Part shown: positions 1 through 13,800 of the stretch, one piece after another | How positions within the stretch are numbered: the first letter of the stretch is position 1 | How the letters are laid out: every line of letters starts with the position of its first letter | NCBI RefSeq assembly: GCF_900964775.1 | Contig: NC_041825.1 | Location: 2,950,001 to 3,014,000, forward strand | Source: Scleropages formosus | Lineage: Eukaryota > Chordata > Actinopteri > Osteoglossiformes > Osteoglossidae | Length of the DNA: 64,000 bases | Direction: 5' to 3' | The notes under the pieces: generated by a model | What the model saw: the letters and a program-made list of their open reading frames with translations, nothing else | Databases searched by the model: none | Told to the model about the DNA's origin: nothing | Position numbers and translations under genes: made by a program

Positions 1-387
1 TTTCTGCTTAAACACTGCACAAAGATTTATAGACAGTCATTTTGGTGTCACTCACTCTGTTGGTCCGCACCCCCCCTAGTGATGAAAAATATTCAATACA
101 ATGTTCACCGACATTCTGAAAAAACAGAACTGATTTACTGAATTTCCCTTGTGAATTTTTGCGCCCGTTTCGCAGGAATGAAACAGATGGAGCTCATTAG
201 GATGTTGAGTTTATTTTCATTAAGCGAAGCTACTTTTGTAACTAAACAATGGCGGATTTGCTATCCAGCAGACGGCTTTCTGTGCACATTTTCACGTCAC
301 TAGAAAGCAAAGGTAACAAAAAAATTGACTCGGCAATGTCTGCCAGTATTAGCTGGTAGTAACTGGTCAATTCCATAAATATCCATC

Positions 388-510
388 CATCCACTTTCAG
401 TAACCGCTTGTCTTGAGCAGGGTCACGGTGGTCTGGAGCCTATCCCGGAATCGCTGGGCACAAGGCTGAGGGGGGTACACCTTGGACAGGACACCTGTCC
501 ATAGTAGGGT
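388..510 (-). repeat. SINE-like 3' region with TCCA-repeat tail
   Basis: A short ATCC repeat is followed by 'aaccgcttgtcttgagcagggtcacgg' type sequence, then 'ggagcctatccc' and 'caggacacctgtccat'. This is the reverse-complement 3' part of a very common fish SINE type. The copy is truncated and diverged. Confidence 0.6.
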
Positions 511-3500
511 ATAATTCCATAAATATCAATGGTCTTATTTCATAGCTATGACAATGTTATGGCAAGAAGTGCTTTAAAATTTGAGAAATACAAAAACAAG
601 AATCTCCCTCTAAAAGTGTATAATTGAAATTAATTAATTACAACCAGGCAAGAGTGTTCCATAGAATCATCTGTGCAACACAAACACTTCCTTGGAGTCA
701 TAATATGAGGTTAGAAATTCACCGATCCAAGAAAACAAAGAGCTAAAAGCTTTTTTCTTACCCTTTGCCCCATTCTGTAGCAGAAGGCATGGGTTTCATT
801 TCAGGAGTGCAGACTGTTGCATGACTTAGGTCACGTCAACCGTTTAAAAGCAGAAAATGAAGTGGATTTACTCTGAATTTGTGCATTGGCCTGCTGCGGA
901 TATTAACCTAATGCCCTTGGAGCCAAGATGAGACAATGATTACTGTGTATGGTGAGCTTTGGGTGAGATAGCTGTGTCTTCCTGGGAGTGGTGCCACGGG
1001 CTGTTGTCAAGATAGGGGTTTAATTCCCGCTTGGACCATAGCCTACATTTCTATCTGATGACACCTGAAGGTGTTTCAATAACCCTGTTCAAGTTATAGC
1101 TGTTAAGTGGGCACTGCAATGAGTGAGATATCTCCCTCTATAATATTATTATTGTAGTACATAATTATTTATGTATTACAATTATCCAGCGGCTTTGTTT
1201 AGATGCTTCATTTCAGAGTAGAGAGCATTCACACACCAACTTTTTCCACAGCATTTATATAGCTTAATATTTTTAGTGAAGCAGTTCATCTCAAGTCGCT
1301 TGAAGAAGGAGGTCCGTGGAGATCTTCTGCAGCATTTCAAACCTGCAGCAGCTGTAAATACCGCCCTGTAGCCCAGCATGGAAACTTCGGTCTGCTGACA
1401 TTTACCAAATAAATCAGCTTTGTGATGGTGCGAGGTGGTCAGCAAGGACAGCCTCTCCTGATTTTTCATGTAGCTTCGCTCTACTGTGGAATTAGATGTG
1501 TTCCCTTATGGTCGATTTGAGGACATCTGGTCCAAGTTGCTGAGATTAGCAGGGGTGTCCTACTCTGCTTCTGCAATGAATGCACCTGAAAAGGTGTTTT
1601 GTTTAGTTTTAACCCAGAATGGATTTTCTTTTGACTTCAAAAAAAAAAAGCCTTCATCTGGCTATTATGACCACTCGGTCTGATCGCTATAAGCCGGATA
1701 TAGCCTGACCTGTCACTGCAATTAACTAAAATTCATTGCCTCTAGACCCTAATGGTGTCAACGGACTTCTGTGCCTTTTATGCTTTGACCAAAATATACA
1801 ATATTTCTCTGGGACACTTCAGCTACTGACATTCATGAATCAATATTATTAGAAACACACCAATTACCCAGAATGATGGATAAAAAAAGAAGATGTGACT
1901 AGCTGGAATACACCAACAAATCCTACCATCATGGATTTTTAATGGGATTTAGAGATTTACCCTCTAATGAAATTTACTTGCGAAAGTATACCAGACTTGT
2001 AAACATTGGATTAGGGCAGTATTTATCATGGAATGATGTTAATAGTGTGTACGTTTATGTCAAAGTGTTACTGTAAAGCTTACAATATAAATCAGATTTC
2101 AAATTTTTGGTGCCAATTTGACATCATATTGAAGCTCATCACCAGCGAGCTGAGTTTATTGACCAAATATGTGGGCATTGAATGTTGGTCTTCAAGATAT
2201 CATAATCTTCATGGGGCAGGCTGGAGCTTGAACATGCCCAAGGGCCTCCCCTACGTACCTCTGCACCCAAAGACAACTCCTTATGGAGAAATGAGCACCA
2301 GGTGCGGCCAGTTAGCACTATCAAGAGACTTAAAAATGCCTATAATCTTCCATAGTGTATTGTACTTGGAATTTCCGATTTATGGAAAATGTTTTGAGAG
2401 AAATATAAAAGTTTATGTTTGGAATGGTATGAACCAACAGGGTTTGACTATGATGGTTCTGTTTCTTGGTTTTCTTTCTCTTCTAGGTAATTTTATTTCC
2501 ATTTTAGTTTGTCCTGGAAAAGCCATTTCACTTTACTTTATTACTTACTGGTAAACATTGCTATTTTTTGTACTATTGTTTAACTATGGAAAGGAAAAAA
2601 ATTGATGTAATCCAACCATTATTGCACACTTGTATACATCTCTCCTTCAGTACTTAGCAACAATGTATTTCAAAGACTTGTTGACATGAGTATTTCACAG
2701 GAGAAAAAAAATCAGAACTGAAATGTACTTAGTCATAAGAAATGTTAGACCTGAACAGAACAAAGATCGTTTAGAAATTTCCTTTGTAAATATTTTATGG
2801 AACTTGACTGGATTGATTTTAAAGAATAAAGCCATAAAACTGAAATGTAAGACATTGTGCATTTCTACACTGAAAATAAATTAACTGAATGTTGGAGTCA
2901 AATGTTAGTCAAAACAAAAAAACTGTAAATCAACCAACCTTTGGAATAATCTCTGAATAATCCCATCCACAATCCTTAAAATAAGGAGGGGTGTGTGGTG
3001 AGCATATGAAGGGTGGTAGAGATGGTGTGGCTTAATGCACGTTCAAGGGAAGCAATCATAAGAGAGGCATATCAGAATGGAACGGAAACAACTGACATCA
3101 CCAGTTATTAGTTGGAGTATCGGCTTTAGGGCTAAAAAAACAAAAACAGATCACGTCAGCGGAACAATGCTGCACAACAAAAGTATGTTACAGCATTGCA
3201 TTTAGATTAAATTACTGTATAGAACCCAGCTCTAATTGTATTGCATTCCTTATATAGCCCTTCATTTTATAGTAAATTTCCCTAAAGATCTGTATGCTTT
3301 GATTTTGGATATTTTGATTGGGACTTTTGGGTTTTGGAGATTTTTAATATATAATACTTTATGGATAATTTATAATGTATTTTAATTTTTCTCATGTTCT
3401 GCAGCTCCAGAAGTTTGAAGAAGGTTAGTTTTCCCCAAGCTGAGGAAGACAAATTTTCCATGATGTGCTGTAACTGTGCATTGCTCGGTCATTTAAGACC

Positions 3501-4151
3501 GAAGCAAATTGAGGGCAAACAAGCAGCAGAAGGCATTTTGTGTCTTTAGCACCATCTGAAAGTGAACTGACAGTCAAGACACAAATAAACAAAAGTCTAG
3601 GCTCCATGAAATACAGATGGTTTTAAAACATTGCAGCAGTTGGCCGAAAAGGATTAAATCAGCCATTAACAAATGAGGATAGCAGATAAAACCTTTAATT
3701 TTCCAGGCATCTGATGTATGAATTACGAAAGGTTCTTGGTAACATTTAAAGCACAGTATCAGGGGAAAATGATGCAAAACTGCAATTGAAACTAGCAGCA
3801 ACTGTACCATCAACCATGACAAAAAAGTTAAATATATATTTTGACAGAAAAATTCTAGACAAAATTTGAGAATATAAAAACAAATATTTAAAAAAAAAAT
3901 GGCAAGAATAACTGTAGAAGACTGAATTCTGGTCACTAAGAAAATAAACACCTTTTTCAAAATCTTATCAAGCGGATTTTGAATATTATCCAACCTCTGT
4001 CTATAAGTTTGCCAAAGGCCACATCTGAGGTTACTAAGGCAGCAATTTAAAAAATTGCTGTCAAAGGGTATCTTTTAGGTAATGACCATAATATATAAAT
4101 TGAACAAAAAATTTCCTATCAAGTCCATCATGAGTTTAAAACTGCTTGGAA

Positions 4152-4310
4152 CAGCTGATAGTGTAGTGGTCAATGCTGCTCCCCATGTCTCCAAAGGGTG
4201 GAGGTTTGAATCTCTCCTCCTGCCATAGTACCCTTAAGCAAGGTACTTACTCCAGTAAAATTACCTGACTGTATGAATTGACAAATACTATTTTTTATGG
4301 CCACTTGTGA
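4152..4310 (+). repeat. tRNA-derived SINE, family B
   Basis: A tRNA-like head with a degenerate B box (ggtttgaatct) is followed by the family's conserved body 'acccttaagcaaggtacttactccagtaaaatta'. The same head and body recur at about ten other places in the window. This copy is diverged. Confidence 0.7.
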
Positions 4311-6599
4311 AATGGGGAGGGCACATGTGTGAAAGGATATTTTATCATAAAGCAAGTTAAAATATTTAAAAAGCAATGCTTTTACTGAAAACATGCAATG
4401 AAAACTGAAGATGAGACCACATTAAAGCAAAAAAAACCAAACGGGAATTTTAAAAAGGTGTAAACAAAATAGCCGCCAAAGATGGCCACACTCCAGCCAA
4501 ACTGTACAGCCTGGTTCAAAGCCCTTGGACTCCTTCTAGGGGACTTTATTCATCTCTATTAGTCCCTCTCCGACTCGTCCACTGTTCGGACCAACTTTTA
4601 GATCCTGAAGTTCAGACCAACTTTTAGATCCTGAAGTTGAATGTAATTAATTGCCAGCAGCTGATCATCTTTAACCCAAATTGGGATGACGTAGATGATG
4701 GGGAACTGTCTACCAAGCGGTAAGACATTACATCACCTCCTTGGAGCTCATAATTATCACTATAATTCTTTTCACAATATACAGAAACAATGTCTTTAAT
4801 ACATTGACCAAGCCAACTTGTTTGGAAAATTAAGACGGTATTTGTGGAATAATATCCAGTGAGATACATTGCTAGCCTTGAATTTTTGTTCTTGATCCTG
4901 CTCTGCAGGGGAAAACATATCTTGCTGAAACAGCATTTATGTGGTTGATATAGGCTACGCTCACTCTCCTTTTTAATCAATATCCCTTCAGACGATGAAG
5001 AAGGGACACCGGGAGGTTCTGCTGTCTCCTTGCCACAGGGGTGGAGAACAGCAGATATCAAGACAGTTAGAGGGAAATTTAATATTCTCCAAAGGGGATA
5101 GAAAAGATCACTGGTGAGTCCTTCCTTCCAGACATGAAAATAGTTTCTGGCACCTCCAGACAACATGACTGTGCTGTGTTGTACTTCCACATCTGAGACC
5201 TGACCTTGGAGCAATTTTCAGTTGACTGCACATGGCATTTGGCTCTGAGGCACCTCAATAGCTCATGTCTCATTCACTACTCTGTCCTCTGGATTTTCTC
5301 CATCATGGACTGTGACGTTAAATCTTATACTCGAGGCTAAATCAAGAAAAGAGGAGGAACGAGAAGCCACTGCTGATTATACATTGAGTGGGTGTTGACA
5401 TTCAGTTAGGGAAAAAGAGTGCTTTGTCTCTGAAGCTTGGTTTGAGGTTGTTGGCATCATGGATACTTTGACCTTGCTGGGAAAGACAATTCACTGCTCC
5501 AAGGGTTTTAATTCATAGCTTATCAAATCAGAAATATTAACTTGAACATATGAGTTATGTATGTGGACAATAATTCTTTACTTCTGCTGCAAACTGAGTA
5601 AAAGAGATCACCTTCCTAAAAGATATAATAAAAATAAAAATAGCTGCTTTGTACTTTGTCAGAATGAGTTAAATCTTATAATACAGACGTCCCTTGATTT
5701 ACTTGCTGAGTCCTCCAGCTACATTCATGGACCATGTGTTTCCCAGTCTTTATCATTCCTTCATAGCCAGAAGTTTTTTTTCCTGCCTCCTCAGTCAGCT
5801 CTTTCAGTAGGTCCCTCAGCTTTGCTTCTGTAACTCCAACGTCACTTAGCAAACCGTGAGTAGATGTCTTCAGAAAATCTCAGAATCCCACCTACCCTAG
5901 ATAGATGAGTCATATATGGTGGTGGCAGTGGAATGCTCTGGGTACCTTGATTTAACCGAAGGAACCATGAATTCCTCTTTGTACGAGAAAATTGTTGAAG
6001 GTGACTTCTAAAGTGAAAGATGTCGTTTTGAGTCCTACACCTGTTGTACTGCCCGTGAGCAACTCTTAGCTTGAACTGCTTCAGCGAAAATAACCTGCAG
6101 TGCAAACGAATAGAGTTGAAAGTGGCTTTGGGTAAAGACCTCAGCTACACAGCAAATGGCTTATGTATCTTTTATTCATAAACTGGGATCAATTCCAGCT
6201 GCATGCTTCCTCCATGGCTTTTAAACTAGGGTAAAATTGTGACTGACAGTCAACAAATGCCAATGACATCCACAGGGGAAATAAGCTAACAGCCAGGGGG
6301 CATTGCCAAGATCGATGTAAAGTTGACCTTGATTGTTTGTTAAGAAAAGTTGTAACATTAAACATGAAAAATTCAAAAGTAACAAGTTAATGGTGACAGA
6401 AAAGTAACAGAATCATCAGCATTGCTTCTGAAAACTTGAAGCTGAAATTTACTTGAATTATCAATGACGCAACTACTTAGTTCATTTAAAACTGTATTCA
6501 GAAATTATTATTTCTGAGAATTCGGTACTTGGTGTCTCATTCACTGTAAGCACCGTGTCCAAGATGTTTGTTCCGTTCGCGGTAAAATAAACGAACACG

Positions 6600-6890
6600 A
6601 AGGAACATAATTTCCAAACAGCATAGACGAAGCGGGGCCACGACCCGCGGTGTCGCTCGTGCGCAGTCTCCGTTAAGCGCGTGCAGCCAACTAAACGAGG
6701 CAGGCGGTTGACGAGGACCGCCGACTCAATAAACATTCACTCCTCAGTCAAACTTGCTCCAGAACCGCTAGCCAATAACCTCACACTACCGGTTTGTGTC
6801 AGCCAATCACAGGAACGTGGCCCCGGAAGTGTTTTGGTAGGAAGTGGTGCAAACGCGCTTTCCGCTTAGTGTTAAGCGAAGTAAGTAGTG
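6600..6890 (+). promoter_or_regulatory. nif3l1 promoter and non-coding first exon
   Basis: This is a GC/CpG-enriched stretch in otherwise AT-rich DNA. It holds two CCAAT boxes (6772-6776 and 6803-6807) and a consensus ETS site CCGGAAGT (6823-6830), with no TATA box, the usual arrangement of a housekeeping promoter. About 50 bp later a GTAAGT donor near 6880 could end a non-coding exon 1 that splices to the acceptor at 7551. The transcription start is inferred to lie around 6840-6870. Confidence 0.6.
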
Positions 6891-7559
6891 TGTAGAAGTC
6901 GGATTTTTACACTTACTGATGGTAGTATAGCTGTTTGCTAATTTGTCGGAATGTTTAAGGTACATGTTCTTCCCACTTCAGGTGTTTTGCAAAAGTTAAA
7001 GTACATACCATTCGAGAAACGTAGTTTAGCTTGTGAAGAAGATATCACAAGCAGCTACTGGGCTGAATTGCTTTCAAGAAGAGTATTTATTATTATTATT
7101 ATTGTTGTTGTCTAAACAGACAGCAAAGAAGAGTTTAGTGCAGGAAGTCTTCATATTGTCACCACAGTGGCCTGGAGCACAGTGGTACCTCCTGTAAATC
7201 AGAGTAACTACTAATTGTACAGAGAGTTGTGCGTGTGTTTGTCTCTTTGGTCTGGACAAATCAAAATGCATCAGCAAAGTACACATCGAATAAGTCAAGT
7301 GTCAAGTCTATTATGTAATGAAAATGAGCACAATTTCATTGTGTGTGGTACAACAGCAGCACAAACTGCAGCAGTCTTGTTATATTGAAGTGTGAAGACA
7401 CAAATCCCAGTCACACAGGTCATGAGATCACTATTTTATGCAGGTTTTGAAATATTATTAATGTATGTGAACTTAAAAGTCTGTCTTTATTTCTGCTTGA
7501 ATACAGACATCAATGCAGTGCAGGGAATAATTAATTCTCCTTTGTCTGCAGGAGTTCAG

Positions 7560-10170
7560 ATGCCTCCTGGATGGTTGAGGACTTCTGTGAGAGTGTTTCC
7601 ACTGGCACACGGACTAGCAAACACTTTCTTGCCTCTGTGTTACTCCTCCTCTCTCTCTCGCACTGCATTGGCACGTTGTGCAACTTCTCTTTCTCTCAGG
7701 CCACCTCACGCCAAACATTCAGTCTCTCTTTTTGCTCCATCACCTTTTCCTTCCGTATATGTTCCCGGGGTTAAATCTTGTTTCAGTCAGTTTTCTCCCA
7801 CCTTCTCCCTTTGTCCACTAACCTCCCCTTGTCATTCTTTCACTCAGTTGTCCTTCATCTCTCATTCAGCCCAGGCCATGAACTTACCGGATATTTTAGA
7901 AGTGCTTGAGCAGCTGGCTCCTCTGTCTTTAGCTGAACCCTGGGACAATGTTGGTTTACTGGTGGAGCCTAGTAAACCTCGCTTGGTTCAGAAAATATTA
8001 CTGACCAATGACCTAACGGTTAGTGTCATGGAGGAAGCAGAGGTTATGAGCTGTGACCTTATCATTTCCTATCATCCACTGCTCTTTAAACCATTTAAAC
8101 GCCTGGTTCAGAAGGACTGGAAGCAACAGTTAGCAATTCGGGCAGTTGAAGCAGGAATTGCGATTTACTCTCCCCACACTGCTTTGGACAGCGTGAAAGG
8201 TGGCATCAACGACTGGCTGATTGGCGGAGTGGGTAAGAATAACTTAAGTGAAGAATGAAGGCAGAATAAAAGTACTGTGGTACCTGTATGTCATGTTTGT
8301 GATGAGTGTCTTTCAAGGGATGTTCTGAGTTGGGTGCAGTAATACCAGCGCTAAGGCTAGTCACAATATGTGACATTTATAGTTTCATTTGAAGGATCTC
8401 ATTGTCACCACAATGAAAGAGTCAGAAGCTCACTATATTATAATCTGTAGAGAACTTTGAACTTATGCAGTAAGTAGACCAACAGTTTTCCTGGTTTTCT
8501 GTTGGTGAATGCTTTACAAATATTAAGAATGCCCCTTTTTAGGCAGCGGCAGCGTCTCAGTACTACGTCAGGCTGTGAGCAGCGGCCCTCTGTGTCACAA
8601 ACTGGAGTTCACTGTGAGGAATCATGAGGAACTGGAAACTGTTCTCTCAGAATTAGGGGACAGAGGAACAGGTGTCACATTCTCTGCGGCCAGGTACAGT
8701 ACTAGATTGTATTGTTTTGTACTTTAGTGGTTTTTTTTATGAGTTTGCATTTTTACGTGAACAACGCATGCATTTTTTTTTTCCCCGCCACACAGACCTG
8801 ACAGCCACGCGTACAGCGTGCGTGTGTCCTGTTGCGACTCAGCGCTGACCTCTGTCGTCCAAACTCTGTGGCAACACTCGACCCCCCAACAGTCTCTCTC
8901 CATTCTGCCAGTCAGCAAGGTGCCGAAATTCTTTCGCTCCTTTATTTTACATTACTGAATAGTAAATGTAATTTCACCAGTTAGACATCCACTTATTCAG
9001 AGAGTATACATTTCTTAAACTTGTCCTCCATCCTCTTTGTTCCAGCAACCACTTCTGGGTTGTGGTGTGGGGCGACGGGGCACTTTGGATGAGCCCATTT
9101 CCATAGAAACGGCCGTGAATCGAATGAAGGCTCACCTGGGGTTGAAACATTTGAGGCTGGCTCTTGGAGCACAGAAAACTCTGGGTACGGATCACTGTTT
9201 TCAGCCTCGCAACAAACAATGCACCTCTACGTGTACGTTCCAAACTTAGCATGACTTTCATTTAATAATTCTTTACCTGGTATTATTTATGTAGTTCTAT
9301 GTCATGATGCGCAAATGACATTGAGTGTATTTTAAATTATTATAACATATCTGAAACTTTTATCCACGCATCAATACAGCTGGATATTTTATTGAAACTG
9401 TCCAGTACCTTTTCCGAGAGTACAGCAAGAACCCCTTGGGACTCCAGAACCTGCCACCTTGAGATTTTGTCCTTAATCGCTCTCAAATTTTTTGTAGTGA
9501 AATGTTCCGTTCATAAAAGTGTACACTTCATATGCCTTGTACTGAAAGGATTTTCTGTATGTGTTGCATGCATATGAGCAACGTTGTCATAATCTGATAC
9601 AGAAGTTGTAGGAATTAAAAGAATAATAAAAATATGGTACATGTTTAATTGGGTTTGCGAGACTTTTAATGCAAAATATGTTTGCCAGTTAATAGTACTA
9701 TAAGAAAGTCTTGTTTCTTACAGAGTCCACAGTTACCACAGTAGCAGTGTGTGCTGGATCAGGAGGCTCAGTTCTGCAAGGAGTGACAGCTGATCTCTAC
9801 ATAACAGGTAGGTATGAATGAGGAAACCTTACCTCGTTCAGTTTAGAGCACCATTCACAAGTCACAGTACTGCCTTGTGTACTGTAGTGTAATTCCACTG
9901 GTAGAATGGCTTTGCGTCCGGTTGAGACAATTCTGTGTGAATTTCAGTTACACACCAATCTTTCCGCTCTACTGTCTGCTCACAGGGGAGATGTCGCATC
10001 ACGAGGTCCTGGATGCAGTTGCTGCAGGAACAAGTGTGATCCTCACTGACCATAGCAACAGCGAACGTGGTTTTCTGTCTGTTCTGAGAGAACGACTGTC
10101 GGTACATTTGGATGATTCTGTCTCCGTCCAGTTGTCACAGAAAGATCGAGATCCTCTAGAAGTAATGTAA
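7560..10170 (+). CDS. nif3l1: NIF3-like protein 1 (NIF3 / DUF34 family)
   Basis: Six coding exons: 7560-8232, 8543-8693, 8796-8919, 9046-9184, 9724-9807 and 9986-10170. All junctions are GT-AG and in phase. The product is 451 aa from the first ATG or 345 aa from the in-frame ATG at 7878; human NIF3L1 is about 377 aa. Diagnostic family stretches are AEPWDNVGLLVEPS near the core start, LIISYHPLLFKP (metal-site histidine region), IYSPHTALD, GSGGSVLQGV, and TGEMSHHEVLDA followed by HSNSERGFLS. The family has a dinuclear metal site built from such His and Asp/Glu motifs; its biochemical role in animals is not settled. The 106-residue N-terminal extension has no acidic residue, looks like a mitochondrial presequence and is not conserved in my memory of the family. 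A SINE-free, compact gene ending at polyA signal 10244. Confidence 0.93.
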
Positions 10171-10243
10171 CGACTAAAGAAACAAATGGTCTCTGGAGGC
10201 TTTGAGAGTTTATACTGACGATGCATAATTGATCAACGGTGTT

Positions 10244-10249
10244 AATAAA
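10244..10249 (+). terminator. nif3l1 polyadenylation signal
   Basis: AATAAA lies 74 nt after the nif3l1 stop codon. It is the only + strand signal close to the stop. Confidence 0.7.
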
Positions 10250-10806
10250 AGGTCCCTCGGCGCACTTGAGTTATTGCAGTGCGGTGTGGAATAATTACAC
10301 TGTAAAGTCCCTCACACCGTACAGATGGTCCTCAATTTACAATATGTGTGTGAATTACAACCAGTCAGGCTTATGACAGCCAATCCACTAGCCTTATTAT
10401 ATTATTTTATATCAGTTTTGAAATCACAGTGAACTATGCTCATGTAATGCACATTTTTATTAAATTTATAAAATGACATTTACTTTTGAAACTAGAAAAG
10501 TAACACATTGTATGGTATTAACATGAAACAGTGATTAAAAAGTGATCCAGCACACACTGCTACTGTTGGTAACTGTAGACTTAAAAACTTGTAATATTAA
10601 CTATGAGTGTAATAGTAATGTAATTAAATGATTGAAATTAGATTCCATTCCTAACATCATACTATTAGTTTTCTTAACGACCACATTTTTCTCATTTTAA
10701 CATCTTAAAAGGATCATTTACTCTCACAAAAACTAGCAAACTCATCCAAAAGTGACGTTTTAAATAACAGCACAAAATATAACGCTAGTTGTTGGACCGA
10801 GAGGTT
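10250..10806. other. Convergent intergenic gap between nif3l1 and gdpd3
   Basis: AT-rich spacer between two genes meeting tail to tail. AATAAA on the - strand at 10456-10461 probably ends gdpd3, leaving about 170 bp between the two mature 3' ends. The sequence from 10314 (TACAGATGGTCCTCAATTTAC) looks like a decayed copy of the pogo-like terminal repeat seen at 41138, but no matching right end was found. Confidence 0.5.
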
Positions 10807-13800
10807 TCAGCAGATGGGGTGTTTGCGCAGGTAGTCGGACAGGAGGGACGGGTAGTCGGTCATCACCCCTGTAGCTCCCACTGCAAACGCTGCTGCGATG
10901 TCCATCTCCTTATTGCAGACGAAGAGGTGCACCTGTAGGACGAGGTATTTCAAGCAGGGGCCTCGACAGGTAGCGGCACTTGGCTTAGGCCTCTAACCTC
11001 CGTTTTTATCTCTCCAGCTGAACTCGAGCTTTTCGAAATGCAACATTCCCGCCTCTTGCATAGTCATTTGTTTGTTTCGAAGTAGCTAAGATCAGTTTTG
11101 TGGCGATAACAAACTTTTAACTTTTATTTTTATGTTAATGCCAGTGGTGAAAACTGTATTGAAGGAGTCAGAGTTGGGTCCATGTCCAACAGTGTCTCTT
11201 TGGCGTGTGGCAAGAGAGCAGAGGGTAATAATATTTGAGTACACAAACCAACATGAAAATTGCCAGCTACCTGCAATCCGCGTTTAACCAAGTGTTGAAA
11301 CAGATTTTTTCGCATGGTTAACCTAAAATGAAACAAAAATCAACCTTTAACATTTGCATTGTAAGGTACTTAGCAGCACATGTACTGATAAATGGGAACT
11401 ACTTACTTCTCAATGAGAGAGATGACCAGTCCATTTCTCAACACTGGAGAATCTGGAATATAAGTTCTAAAAGATGAACATGTTGATCAATATACTAATT
11501 GTGTGTGCCTTGTAAACAAGAGAGTGTGATGTCAGCAATGGCAGTGCACAGATTTTTTTTTTATTTGGAGGCTAACATTTTTGTCAGTTATTGCTATGTA
11601 CTAAAGAAGGCTGTGCTCAGGGTACTTTTATGACAAATGTTTACCTATGATTATTTCTTGACAAATGTTTGAATACTAATTCTCAGAACCCATCTGTCAT
11701 AATACCACGTTATGAAAACATTTTACATGAACGCATGGGGAGAATATGCAAAACTCCACACAGGCTGAGCCAGATTCGAACCCACATCCAAACGCAGTCC
11801 GTGAGGTCCCAGCCCTGCCTATTCCACCACCACAGCACCCCCTTTGCTTCATCTCAACTAGGCTTCTCTTTCAAATCAGGTCAATTCTCCTGAGTGTCGA
11901 ACAAAGGTACTTTGGATCAGTGTTAACAGGGTGTTGTTATGAACAACAGCTGGCAGCTGAGGAGATGAGAAGAAAAAAACTCCCAAGTGATGTCCTCACT
12001 GGGACAAGAGGACCAACTGCATTATATAGGTGTGCGTATTGTAGTGATGTTGCGCACTGTAGTGTGGAGGACGAATGCAGCACATATATGTACATGAGGC
12101 ACAGATGTGCAGAGAAAGGAGCATGAGGCTCACCTGTTGATGACCTGGGGCAGGTAGAACTGCAGAAAGCTCTCTCCTAGAGGCACAAAGGGCAGCAGCC
12201 CACTGTAGTAGAGGAGCAGCAGCTGAAGCCCCCTGCTCACTGTGAACATGTAGGGCATGGCTGGATTCTGCACCGCAAACAACGCACAACATGAGCACCC
12301 AGAGAGGGAGAAACAAATGCTAAACGATGGCATTTTTTAATGTTAATTTTTTTTCTTGTATATTATTAATGTTACAGTACTCTTGAAATTATACATATAT
12401 TTTTCACACAAACAGCAATTTCTGCACCTCATTTTTCATTCATACTTTCAAGTTTCTAAATTGGTAATTAGGACAAAAAGCTTTGACAGACTCTTTTTAA
12501 CACACGTGTTCTTCAAACCACATTCCTGTTCTCGATACTATAGTGATGAAATACTAGAGTACCGTACTACTCAGTCGCCACCGTCTCGTGACCTCGGGAT
12601 CTACGTCTCAGTACTTTGAATGAAATGTCGGATATACCTACAAAAATAGCTTGCATTTTATTAATATTTATTTTTTTAAGTTTGTTTCGTTTACAACTTT
12701 ACTAATAGGAGTGTTTTTTTTACCCTGAGAAAAGCATCTGCTAAATGAACAAACGTGTTAACTTTGTTTCTGGAAAACAGCAGCATGTAAAAACAGGACC
12801 AGTTTCGTAATCAGGCAAACCTGGGCATGGGCCTGGGGCACTGAGATCTGGGGCCTCCAAATTTTGCTACTAACATGAAAAAATGAATTGCAGTCTTGCA
12901 AAAAGATTTTAAAACCTTGCTTAATAATATAAAAAAAAATAAATAAAATTTTATTAGAAAACTGAAAATCTGCTTCCTTACATATTATTCGAAAATCATA
13001 TGACCCATCGCCGCCCCTCGTCTTTGAAATGTCTCCGTTGTAGGTAACATTTCCAATAAAACAACAGAGGAAATAATATATATCTATTTGTTCTTTTAAC
13101 AAGCTTCAGTCTCGAAAATAAGTTTAGTTTTCAGTCCATTTCCATTTGAGTATAATTTGGGTTCTATGTATATAAATTGTTTGCATACATGTTATAAGAA
13201 AATTACAGAAAAATAACATTTATGAACCAATTTTATTTTCCCCTCTTCATAATCTGTATGTCTCTATATCTAAAATAAAAATACGATTTGTCATATATGC
13301 ATGTGTATCTACTATTCATTTAGAGATACCGGACTGGATGGTGCTGGACTGATTCTTGTCTAGGGGCACAAAAAATTTAGCGCCAGTCCCGAATCGATGA
13401 ATTTATTCCCACCATTAAATAGCTTGAACTGAGCTACCCCGAAGCGTGTTTTTTCCTGTGACAATGCAAACATTACCAGGATAACAAAATGCATCCCATA
13501 CATATTTAGTCCGGTTTCCACAAGCAGTGAAGAACACAAAAGATCGACACTTGTAGAAAAGTACATACAACGTTCCGGCATTTCTTCATGATTTTGGACT
13601 GTTCGGTGGCCCACACGGTTATAGCCTCTCTTTTATATTGCTTCACAAGTGATGATACCTGTTGATGAAACAAAAAAATATTGTATATTTTATATACATA
13701 TAATACAGTACACATACAAAAAGGACCCAGACAAGAACACTTTCAAAACGCAAAAACACAGCAGATGAGAGCAAACAGACTCGTGACAGTCGTCACAGCT

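Larger units (their letters stand above)
1..6600. other. Gene-poor left flank, possible 3' UTR of an upstream gene
   Basis: No open reading frame here resembles a protein family I know and no exon chain could be built. The AT-rich left part ends in a plausible polyadenylation signal on the + strand (AATAAA at 2825-2830), so 1-2850 may be the 3' UTR of a + strand gene lying to the left; this is inference only. A SINE-like tail sits at 388-510, a tRNA-derived SINE at 4152-4310, and a 26-bp unit is tandemly duplicated at 4585-4610 and 4611-4636. The rest is unremarkable single-copy-looking DNA. Confidence 0.4.

Noticed and set aside
2033-2554. 173-codon frame on the + strand
   Set aside because: No family resemblance; lies in AT-rich sequence that looks like UTR or intergenic DNA.
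4624-5214. 196-codon frame on the - strand
   Set aside because: No recognisable domain, no splice partners and no composition typical of coding sequence; judged a chance frame or an eroded repeat.
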